DNA of 64,000 nt from Bradyrhizobium archetypum (lineage in GTDB: Bacteria; Pseudomonadota; Alphaproteobacteria; Rhizobiales; Xanthobacteraceae). A model generated the notes under the pieces. That model was not told the DNA's origin and ran no database searches. It worked only from the letters and a program-made list of their open reading frames with translations. Positions 16,420 to 23,033 of this stretch are shown one piece after another; positions within the stretch are counted from its first letter, which is position 1, and each line of letters begins with the position of its first letter. A program made the position numbers and the translations under genes. The stretch covers positions 186,001 to 250,000 of the forward strand of contig NZ_JAAVLW010000003.1 of assembly GCF_013114835.1 (NCBI RefSeq), read 5' to 3'.

Positions 16420-17784
16420 GTGCCTGCTAAAACCATCATCGAACCCGCCCGCCAGATTCCGCTCTACGGCGAGTACGAGGTCGCCGTGCTCGGCGGCGGG
16501 CCCGCCGGCATTGCCGCGGCTGTTGCCGCTGCGCGCGCCGGACGCCGCACGCTGTTGATCGAGCGCTACGGCTTTCTCGGCGGCATGGGGACGGCTGCGG
16601 GTGTCACGAATTTTTGCGGGCTGCATGCGAACGTTTATGGCGGGATGCATCGGGTGGTGCAGGGCATCGCGTCCGATCTGCTCGCGCGGATCGACCGGCT
16701 CGACGGGCTGAATGCGCCGCATCTGATCCTCGGCAAGATTTTAGCGCAGGCCTATGACACCGCGGCCTACAAGATCGCGGCGGACGATCTGCTGGCCGCG
16801 CACAAGGTCGATATCCTCTTTCACGCGCTGGGCGCCGGCGTCGTGATGGATGACGAGCGGCGCGTCGATGCGCTGATGGTGGAGACCAAGGCGGGGCGTC
16901 GCGCGGTACGCGCCGGCATCTTCATCGATTGCTCCGGCGATGGCGACCTTGCGGCCTGGGCGGGCTCGCCGTTTGAGGTCGGCGACAATTCCGGGGGCAT
17001 GATGTACCCGTCGATGATGTTCCGCCTCAACGGGATCGATCCCGACAAGGCGGGCGAGGCCTGGCGGACGATTCCAGCGCTGATGGAAAAGGCGGAAGCT
17101 GCGGGCACGCATCGTTTTCCGCGCAAGACCGCGATCGTGCGGCCGCAGCGGTCCGCCATCGAATGGCGGGTCAATTTCACCCAGCTTGCGCGCGAGGACG
17201 GCAGCGCGGTCAGCGGGATCGAGCCTGACCAGATGACGCGGGGCGAAATCGAAGGGCGGCGGCAGGCGCTCCAGGCGTTCGAATTCCTGCGCACCGTGTC
17301 CGGCTTCGAAAAATCCTACATCGTCGACCTGCCGCCGCAGCTCGGCATTCGCGAGACGCGCCGCGTGATCGGCGGCTACATGCTGTCGGGTGAGGATGTG
17401 CTCGGCTGCGCCTCGTTCGAGGATTCGATCGGTGTCAATGGCTGGCCGATGGAGCAGCACGTCGCGGGCGACGTCGTCTTCAAGTTCCCGCCGATCCCGG
17501 AATCACGCGGCTTCAACGAATTGCCGTATCGTATGCTGGTGCCGGACGGCATCGACAATCTGCTGATGGCCGGGCGCTGCGCCTCCATGACCCATGAGGG
17601 CCAGTCGGCAGCAAGGGTCTCCGGCGCCTGCTTTGCGATGGGCGAGGCGGCGGGCCTCGCCGCGTCAATGGCGCTGTCAGGAAATACGATTCCGCGCGAC
17701 ATTGCGGTTGAAAAACTGCAACAGATGCTGAAACAACAGGGCGCGTTCATCGGGCGGGATCAGACCGTGCCCGAGGGCCTGTAA
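16420..17784 (+). CDS. FAD-dependent oxidoreductase (FAD_oxidored family)
   Basis: 454 residues from a GTG with GGGAAG six bases upstream; a TTG two codons earlier is an alternative. The dinucleotide motif VAVLGGGPAGIAAAVAAARAGRRTLLIERYGFLGG is the typical N-terminus of this family, followed by a GMGTAAGVTNFCG loop. A second glycine/aspartate region (FIDCSGDGDLAAWAG) and a C-terminal LLMAGRCASMTHEGQSAARVSGACFAMGEAAGLAASMA close the FAD site. Substrates of this group are diverse. It lies 20 bases upstream of the ABC importer genes and downstream of the NadX-like gene, so it is probably the entry oxidation of whatever the importer brings in. Confidence 0.88.
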   Translation: MPAKTIIEPARQIPLYGEYEVAVLGGGPAGIAAAVAAARAGRRTLLIERYGFLGGMGTAAGVTNFCGLHANVYGGMHRVVQGIASDLLARIDRLDGLNAPHLILGKILAQAYDTAAYKIAADDLLAAHKVDILFHALGAGVVMDDERRVDALMVETKAGRRAVRAGIFIDCSGDGDLAAWAGSPFEVGDNSGGMMYPSMMFRLNGIDPDKAGEAWRTIPALMEKAEAAGTHRFPRKTAIVRPQRSAIEWRVNFTQLAREDGSAVSGIEPDQMTRGEIEGRRQALQAFEFLRTVSGFEKSYIVDLPPQLGIRETRRVIGGYMLSGEDVLGCASFEDSIGVNGWPMEQHVAGDVVFKFPPIPESRGFNELPYRMLVPDGIDNLLMAGRCASMTHEGQSAARVSGACFAMGEAAGLAASMALSGNTIPRDIAVEKLQQMLKQQGAFIGRDQTVPEGL

Positions 17785-17805
17785 GAGAGTTGCGGAGGAA
17801 ACCGG

Positions 17806-18810
17806 ATGAGGAAATTTGCGCGGCTTGCACTGGCGGGTCTGTTGGCGATGGCGGCGGGCGGGATCGCGCGGGCCGATGATATGCTGAAGGCCAAGATCGG
17901 CGTGCTCAGGCTGTCGTCCTCGGCGCCGGTGTTCATCGCGCAGGACAAGGGCTATTTCCGCGAGGCCGGGCTCGACGTCGAACTGAAATTCTTCGACGCG
18001 GCGCAGCCGATCGCGGTGGCGACCACCTCCGGCGACGTCGATTTCGGCATCACCGCATTCACCGCTGGGCTCTACAATCTCGCCGGCAAGGGCACGCTGA
18101 AGGTGATCGGAGGCATGAGCCGCGAGAAGGCTGGCTATCCGCTGATCGGCTATTTCGCCAGCAACAACGCCTATGCGGCCGGGCTGAAGACGCCGAAGGA
18201 CCTCGCCGGCAAGCGTATCGCGGTGACGCAGGTCGGCTCCAGCTTTCATTATTCGCTGGGGCTGCTCGCCGACAAATATGGCTTCAAGCTTGCCGACGTA
18301 AAAGTGATGCCGCTGCAGTCGCTGTCCAATGCCGCAGCGGCGCTGAAGGGCGAAACCGTCGATGCCGCGCTGCTGCCGATCTCGACGGCGCGGGCGCTGG
18401 TGGATTCCGGCGGCGCGAAATTCCTCGGCTGGGTCGGCAACGAGACACCCTGGCAATTGGGCGCGGTGTTCGCTTCGCCGAAGACGCTGACGAACAAGCT
18501 GCTGGTGACAAAGCTTCTTACCGTGCTGACGCGCGCCGACCGCGAGTATTACGACGTGATCCTGGCCTCGGTGAAGGACGGCAAGGCCGACATCAACGAC
18601 AAGACCAGGCCGCTGCTCGAGATCATCGCGAAATACACTAACCTGCCGGTGGAGCAGGTGGTCGGCAATTGCGCCTATATCGATCCGGACGGCAAGCTCG
18701 ACGTGAAGAATGTCGATAACCAGATCACGTGGCTGCAGGAGCAGGGCTTTGTCGACAAGGGATTTGACGCGGATGCGATCATCGCCAAGGAATATGTGAA
18801 GGCGGATTGA
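17806..18810 (+). CDS. ABC transporter substrate-binding protein (NMT1/SsuA-like)
   Basis: 334 residues with a Sec signal (FARLALAGLLAMAAGGIARA) and GGAGGAAACC upstream of ATG. The mature protein has the NMT1-family opening IGVLRLSSSAPVFIAQDKGYFREAGLDVELKFFDAAQ, then DVDFGITAFTAGLYNLAGKG and LKTPKDLAGKRIAVTQVGSS, the ligand-binding segments of sulphonate/nitrate/thiamine-precursor binders. The ATPase and permease genes follow downstream, making a full importer. The ligand is not predictable from motifs; the neighbouring oxidoreductases argue for a nitrogenous organic acid. Confidence 0.9.
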   Translation: MRKFARLALAGLLAMAAGGIARADDMLKAKIGVLRLSSSAPVFIAQDKGYFREAGLDVELKFFDAAQPIAVATTSGDVDFGITAFTAGLYNLAGKGTLKVIGGMSREKAGYPLIGYFASNNAYAAGLKTPKDLAGKRIAVTQVGSSFHYSLGLLADKYGFKLADVKVMPLQSLSNAAAALKGETVDAALLPISTARALVDSGGAKFLGWVGNETPWQLGAVFASPKTLTNKLLVTKLLTVLTRADREYYDVILASVKDGKADINDKTRPLLEIIAKYTNLPVEQVVGNCAYIDPDGKLDVKNVDNQITWLQEQGFVDKGFDADAIIAKEYVKAD

Positions 18811-18822
18811 TGCTGCGCTGTT

Positions 18823-18912
18823 CGTCATGGCCGGGCTTGTCCCGGCCATCCACGTCTTTGCTGCCGCGGAACAGTCAAGACGTGGATGCCCGGGACAAGC
18901 CCGGGCATGACG
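18823..18912. repeat. Palindromic repeat inside the ABC operon
   Basis: CGTCATGGCCGGGCTTGTCC at one end and GGGACAAGCCCGGGCATGACG at the other form a long hairpin with inner arms CCACGTCTT/AAGACGTGG. It lies between the binding-protein gene and the ATPase gene of one importer, where it may set differential expression of the binding protein. Confidence 0.8.
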
Positions 18913-18949
18913 AGCCGGAACAAGCCTTTGGAGTGGGTAAGAGTGCCAC

Positions 18950-19723
18950 ATGGACCTGATCGCCCACCAAATCAGCCATCGCTTCGGCGCGCTCGACGTG
19001 CTCGACCGCGTGTCGTTCACCGTCGCTGCCGGCGAGGTCGTCGCGATCGTGGGACCCTCCGGCTGCGGCAAGAGCACGCTGCTGTCGATCCTCGGCGGGC
19101 TGCTGCGGCCGAGTGATGGCGCTGCCGAGCTGCGCGGCGCGCCGCCGGCCGACAGCCTCAATCCGCTGACCTTTGTGTTTCAGGATTTTGCGCTGCTGCC
19201 GTGGTGTACGGTGGAAGAAAATATCGAATTCCCGCTGGTTCATGCCGCGCTTGATGCCGCCGCGCGCCGGGCCGTCGTCGATGAGGCGTTGCGGCGCACC
19301 GGCCTGTCGGATTTTCGCGGCGCCTATCCCAAACAATTGTCCGGCGGCATGCGCCAGCGCGTCGGCATCGCGCGGGCGCTGGCGGTGCGGCCGGCGATCC
19401 TGCTGATGGACGAGCCGCTGTCGGCGCTGGACTCGCAGACGCGCGAACTGCTGATGGAGGATTTCATCCGACTGCTCGCCGACGGCACGATGGGTGCGGT
19501 CTATATCACGCATAATCTGGAGGAGGCGGTACGGCTCGCCGACCGTGTGGTGGTGCTGTCGCGCCGGCCGGGGCGTATCCGCGAGATCGTGACGATTCGG
19601 ATGACGCGCGCCGAGCGCGGCGGCATCGATGCGCGCGGCAAGCTGCTCAGCCTGCAGAACCAGTTGTGGTCGCTGATCCGTGACGAGGCAATCGACGCCG
19701 AGCGCGAGGTGCAGCATGCTTGA
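18950..19723 (+). CDS. ABC transporter ATP-binding protein
   Basis: 257 residues. Walker A GPSGCGKST at residues 35-43, Q-loop in FVFQDFALLPW, signature LSGGMRQR, Walker B AILLMDEPLSALD and the H-loop in YITHNLEEA. This is the SsuB/TauB-type ATPase that partners the NMT1-like binding protein. Its 3' end overlaps the permease start by eight bases. Confidence 0.93.
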   Translation: MDLIAHQISHRFGALDVLDRVSFTVAAGEVVAIVGPSGCGKSTLLSILGGLLRPSDGAAELRGAPPADSLNPLTFVFQDFALLPWCTVEENIEFPLVHAALDAAARRAVVDEALRRTGLSDFRGAYPKQLSGGMRQRVGIARALAVRPAILLMDEPLSALDSQTRELLMEDFIRLLADGTMGAVYITHNLEEAVRLADRVVVLSRRPGRIREIVTIRMTRAERGGIDARGKLLSLQNQLWSLIRDEAIDAEREVQHA

Positions 19724-20540
19724 GCGCGCGCCGCAGGAAACGCAACGGGATGAGAGTACGCCGCGGCCGGTTGCGTTCCGCGGCGCAGGCTTTATGCCGG
19801 GTGGCGGGCGTGCGTCGGGGTGGATCGCGCTGGCGCTCGTCCTTGCGCTGTGGCAGCTCGCCGGCAGCGCCGGCTGGGTCAATCCGCTGTTCCTGCCGGC
19901 GCCATCGGCGATTGCGGTAGCGATGTACAAGCTCGCCGTGTCAGGGGCGCTCTGGCAGCACGTTGCGGCGTCGATCGTTCGCATTGGCTCCGGCTGGCTG
20001 ATCGGGACTTTGTTAGGGGTGATCGTCGGCTTGGGCATTGGACTGTCGACGCTGGTACGCGGCGTCGGCATGACCTTCATCTCGGCGCTGTTCCCGATTC
20101 CGAAAATCGCGCTTTTGCCGCTGCTGATCCTCTGGCTCGGGATCGGCGAGGAGCCGAAGATCGCGACCATTGCGTTAGGGGTGTTCTTCTCCACCGCGAT
20201 CTCGGTCTATAGCGGCGTCGATGCGGTGCCGCGCAACCTGATCCGGATGGCGCAGAGTTTTAATGTGCCGTTCCACGCCATCGTTGCCAGAGTGATCTGG
20301 CCGGGCGCACTGCCCTCGATCCTCGCAGGTTTTCGCATTACGGCGTCGGTGGCGCTATTGCTGGTGGTGAGCGCGGAAATGATCGGCGCCCAGTTCGGCA
20401 TCGGCGCTTTCGTGCTGCAGGCCGGCAATCTGATGCAGACCGATCAACTGCTGGCCGGCGTCGTGATCCTGTCGCTGTTCGGACTGGCAGTGGGCAAGGC
20501 GATCAACGTGCTGGAGGCACGATTGCTGCACTGGCGATGA
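19716..20540 (+). CDS. ABC transporter permease
   Basis: 274 residues; the ATG lies inside the last codons of the ATPase gene. An unusually long cytoplasmic N-terminus (about 38 residues) precedes six membrane segments. The coupling-helix motif of the binding-protein-dependent permease family is seen as SFNVPFHAIVARVIWPGALPSILAGFRI. It closes the importer operon, whose last intergenic element is a repeat shared with 39215. Confidence 0.9.
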   Translation: MLERAPQETQRDESTPRPVAFRGAGFMPGGGRASGWIALALVLALWQLAGSAGWVNPLFLPAPSAIAVAMYKLAVSGALWQHVAASIVRIGSGWLIGTLLGVIVGLGIGLSTLVRGVGMTFISALFPIPKIALLPLLILWLGIGEEPKIATIALGVFFSTAISVYSGVDAVPRNLIRMAQSFNVPFHAIVARVIWPGALPSILAGFRITASVALLLVVSAEMIGAQFGIGAFVLQAGNLMQTDQLLAGVVILSLFGLAVGKAINVLEARLLHWR

Positions 20541-20554
20541 GGCGCCGACGCTGC

Positions 20555-20653
20555 CGTCATTCCGGGATGGCCCGACCAAACCCGGAATCTCGAGATTCTC
20601 AGGTGCGCAATTGCGCACCATAGTTCGGCTCTGGGAGCCGCCCCGGAATGACG
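20555..20653. repeat. About 100-base repeat with a perfect 18-base palindrome
   Basis: Bounded by CGTCATTCCGGGATGG and CCCCGGAATGACG. It contains CTCGAGATTCTCAGGTGCG and the perfect palindrome GGTGCGCAATTGCGCACC at 20602-20619. The same element is inverted at 39215-39315. It lies between converging transcription units. Confidence 0.8.
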
Positions 20654-20661
20654 CTTATCCC

Positions 20662-21702
20662 TCACGCGTTGCCGCGATCCTCGCGGAACAAATCGAGCTT
20701 CTGCTGCACCGGGCGGTCGGAGAAGGAGAACAGCACCGCATCGGTGTCCGCCTCGTGCGTGACCCAGTGCCAGCTTGGCACCACGAACAGGTCGCGCGCG
20801 CCCCACTCGAAGGTCTGGTCGCCGATCCTGGTGCGGCCCTTGCCCTCAATCGCCACGAACACGGTGGCGTCGGTCGAGCGGTAGCGCGCGGTCTTGAAGC
20901 TCTTCGGCAATAGCTGAATGAAAGTGCCGATCGTCGGCATCGCGAAATCGCCGGTCTCGGGATTGGAGAATTTCAGCTTCAGCCCGTGGCAGGCGTCCCA
21001 TTCGTCGCGCATCTTGGCGCGCTCCAGCGCCTCGCGCGTATGGCTGTAGGGATAGTTGAAGATCGGCGACGTCCTGGATTTGCGCCTCTCGTCGACCGGC
21101 AGCAGGTTGTGGCCGTAGCGCGCAAAGCTGTCGCCGGCGGGCTTACTGATCTTCTGCTGGTCCTCGTTCGCACCTTCGGCGAAGGAAGCGTCGAAGAACT
21201 GCACCATCGGAATGTCGAGCCCGTCGAGCCAGAACATCGGCTCGTTGGTTTCGTTGGAATGATCATGCCAGGTCATCGACGGCGTGATGATGAAATCGCC
21301 GGGTTCCATCGCGGTGCGTTCGCCGTCGACGGTGGTATGGGCGCCCTTGCCCTCGAGCACGAAGCGCAAAGCCGACTGGCTGTGCCGATGGGCGGGGGCG
21401 ACGTCGCCCGGCACCACCATCTGCACGCCGGCAAACAGCGAGGTCGTGACCTTCGATTGGCCACGCAAGCCCGGATTCTCCAGTACCAGCACCCGCCGCT
21501 CGGCCTCCTTGGCGGTGATCAGCTTGCCGGCTTCGTTCATGTAGTCGCGAATGGAATCGAACTTCCAGAGATGCGGCCGGCAGGCGCTGCGCGGCTCCGG
21601 CGTGACGAGATCGCCCAGCACATTCCACAGTGCGGATAGATTTTCACTGTCGATCTTCTTGTAGAACGCCTCGCGTTCCGGCGTCTTCTGCACGGCTTCC
21701 AT
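20662..21702 (-). CDS. Gentisate 1,2-dioxygenase-like bicupin
   Basis: 346 residues, the usual length for gentisate dioxygenase, with two cupin domains. The N-terminal cupin carries VAPAHRHSQSALRFVLEGKGAHTTVDGER (the two histidines and glutamine/serine of the Fe(II) site) and the third ligand in PSMTWHDHSNE. The C-terminal cupin has ATVFVAIEGKGRTRIGDQTFEWGARDLFVVPSWHWVTHEA. The enzyme opens the ring of gentisate to maleylpyruvate using O2. It is divergent from the zeta-GST isomerase and MarR genes, with a palindromic operator between them. 1-hydroxy-2-naphthoate or salicylate dioxygenases are close relatives and cannot be excluded. Confidence 0.88.
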   Translation of the reverse strand: MEAVQKTPEREAFYKKIDSENLSALWNVLGDLVTPEPRSACRPHLWKFDSIRDYMNEAGKLITAKEAERRVLVLENPGLRGQSKVTTSLFAGVQMVVPGDVAPAHRHSQSALRFVLEGKGAHTTVDGERTAMEPGDFIITPSMTWHDHSNETNEPMFWLDGLDIPMVQFFDASFAEGANEDQQKISKPAGDSFARYGHNLLPVDERRKSRTSPIFNYPYSHTREALERAKMRDEWDACHGLKLKFSNPETGDFAMPTIGTFIQLLPKSFKTARYRSTDATVFVAIEGKGRTRIGDQTFEWGARDLFVVPSWHWVTHEADTDAVLFSFSDRPVQQKLDLFREDRGNA

Positions 21703-21735
21703 GGCAAGCCTCCCGCCATTCTTGTGTCTCTCAGA

Positions 21736-21753
21736 TTGACAGTATACTTACAA
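21736..21753. promoter_or_regulatory. Near-palindromic operator between the divergent aromatic genes
   Basis: The core TTGACAGTATACTTACAA fits the palindrome TTGnnAGTATACTnnCAA around the self-complementary AGTATACT. The 14-base string GACAGTATACTTAC recurs at 25800-25813, just upstream of the hydroxylase-ligase fusion. Site size and symmetry suit a MarR dimer, and a MarR gene is in the cluster. The identity of the regulator is inferred. Confidence 0.7.
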
Positions 21754-21809
21754 TATCGGTAGCGTCAATGTGGTAAACCCGAAGGATCAGAACAATCAGG
21801 GAGGTTCCG

Positions 21810-22442
21810 ATGAAGCTGCACGGCTATTTCCGCAGCAGCGCGGCATACCGCGTCAGGATCGCGCTCAATCTCAAGGGGCTCACCGCAGAGCACTTGCCGC
21901 ATCACCTTCGCAAGGGCGAACAGAGCGCGCCGGCCTATCTCGCAATCAACCCGCAGGGGCTGGTGCCGACGCTGGAGGAAGATGCGGGCGCGGTGCTGAC
22001 CCAATCGCTCGCCATCATCGAATGGCTGGACGAGACCCATAGGAACCCGCCGTTACTGCCACAGGATCCGCTGCGCCGGGCCAAGGTGCGTGCTTTTGCA
22101 CTCGCGATCGCGTGCGACGTCCATCCGGTGCAGAATCTGAAGGTGTTGGCGCGGCTGCGCCAGCTCGGCGTGCCGGAAGAGAAAGTGGCGGAATGGGCGG
22201 CCTGGGCCAATCGCGAGGGGCTCGCCGCCTGCGAGGCCCTGATCAAGCACGAGCAGGGACCGTTCTGTTTCGGCGACAAGCCCACGATGGCCGACCTCTG
22301 CCTGGTGCCGCAGATGGCGAATGCGCGGCGCTTCGGCGTCGATGTCGCAAGCTTTTCCCGCCTGCTCGAGGCGGAAGCCGCAGCCAAGGCCATGCAAGCG
22401 TTCGCGGACGCCGCACCGGACAGGCAGCCCGATGCCGAGTAA
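21810..22442 (+). CDS. Zeta-class glutathione S-transferase: maleylpyruvate/maleylacetoacetate isomerase
   Basis: 210 residues with GGGAGG upstream of ATG. The N-terminus LHGYFRSSAAYRVRIALNLKGL is the zeta-GST signature in which the catalytic serine sits in the SSAxxRVR motif, followed by NPQGLVPTLEEDAG and LTQSLAIIEWLDE. These enzymes use glutathione to isomerise the cis double bond of maleylpyruvate (gentisate route) or maleylacetoacetate (homogentisate route). Beside a gentisate dioxygenase, maleylpyruvate is the better guess. The gene overlaps the downstream MarR gene by 11 bases, so isomerase and regulator are co-translated. Confidence 0.88.
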   Translation: MKLHGYFRSSAAYRVRIALNLKGLTAEHLPHHLRKGEQSAPAYLAINPQGLVPTLEEDAGAVLTQSLAIIEWLDETHRNPPLLPQDPLRRAKVRAFALAIACDVHPVQNLKVLARLRQLGVPEEKVAEWAAWANREGLAACEALIKHEQGPFCFGDKPTMADLCLVPQMANARRFGVDVASFSRLLEAEAAAKAMQAFADAAPDRQPDAE

Positions 22443-22941
22443 GCCAGCTCCGATCACCATGGATGCGGTCTACACCGCGCCCGGCTATCTGTTCCGCCGG
22501 ATGCAGCAGATCGCGGTGTCGATCTTCATCGAGGAATGCAGCGCGTTCGATCTCACGCCGGTGCAATATGCGGCGCTGGTGGCGATCCATACCCATCCAG
22601 GTATCGATGCGACGCGGCTATCGGCGGTGATTGCCTTCGACCGCTCCACGCTCGGCAACGTGATCGAGCGGCTGGAAAGCAAGACCTTGATCGAGCGCAA
22701 GCCCTCGCAAGGGGACAAGCGCGTCAAGCTGCTCTATCTCTCGAAAGCGGGCGCATCCGTGCTGCGCGACATTATGCCTTCAGTGGAGCGCGCGCAGGTG
22801 CGGATGTTGCAGCCGCTGAAGCCGACCGACCGCAAGACGCTACTGGCGCTGCTGACGCAGCTCGTCGATCTCAACAACGAAGCCTCGCGCGTGCCGCTGC
22901 GCGCGGAGGATGCGCTGGAGCATCTGGGCAAGGCGGGGTGA
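22432..22941 (+). CDS. MarR-family transcriptional regulator
   Basis: 169 residues; the ATG lies inside the last codons of the isomerase gene. The winged helix-turn-helix spans about residues 35-105: LTPVQYAALVAIHTHPGIDATRLSAVIAFDRSTLGNVIERLESKTLIERKPSQGDKRVKLLYLSKAG, including the wing motif (GDKRVKLL). MarR proteins of aromatic-acid clusters often sense the CoA thioester or the acid itself and release the operator. Two near-identical palindromes in front of the cluster genes (21736 and 25798) are the candidate binding sites. Confidence 0.92.
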   Translation: MPSKPAPITMDAVYTAPGYLFRRMQQIAVSIFIEECSAFDLTPVQYAALVAIHTHPGIDATRLSAVIAFDRSTLGNVIERLESKTLIERKPSQGDKRVKLLYLSKAGASVLRDIMPSVERAQVRMLQPLKPTDRKTLLALLTQLVDLNNEASRVPLRAEDALEHLGKAG

Positions 22942-22943
22942 TT

Positions 22944-23026
22944 GTCATTGCGAGCGCAGCGAAGCAATCCATAGCGCCACAAGCGGAGAGGTGGATTGCT
23001 TCGTCGCTTCGCTCCTCGCAATCACG
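22944..23026. repeat. Palindromic repeat, GAAGCAATCCAT family
   Basis: GTCATTGCGAGCGCAGCGAAG at one end and GCTTCGCTCCTCGCAATCACG at the other, an inverted copy of the element at 12052-12135. It sits between the converging MarR and fusion genes. Confidence 0.8.
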
Positions 23027-23033
23027 GGCGCAA

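Noticed and set aside
17677..19161. A 494-residue minus-strand frame over the ABC operon
   Set aside because: Antisense to well-supported importer genes and crosses a palindromic repeat.
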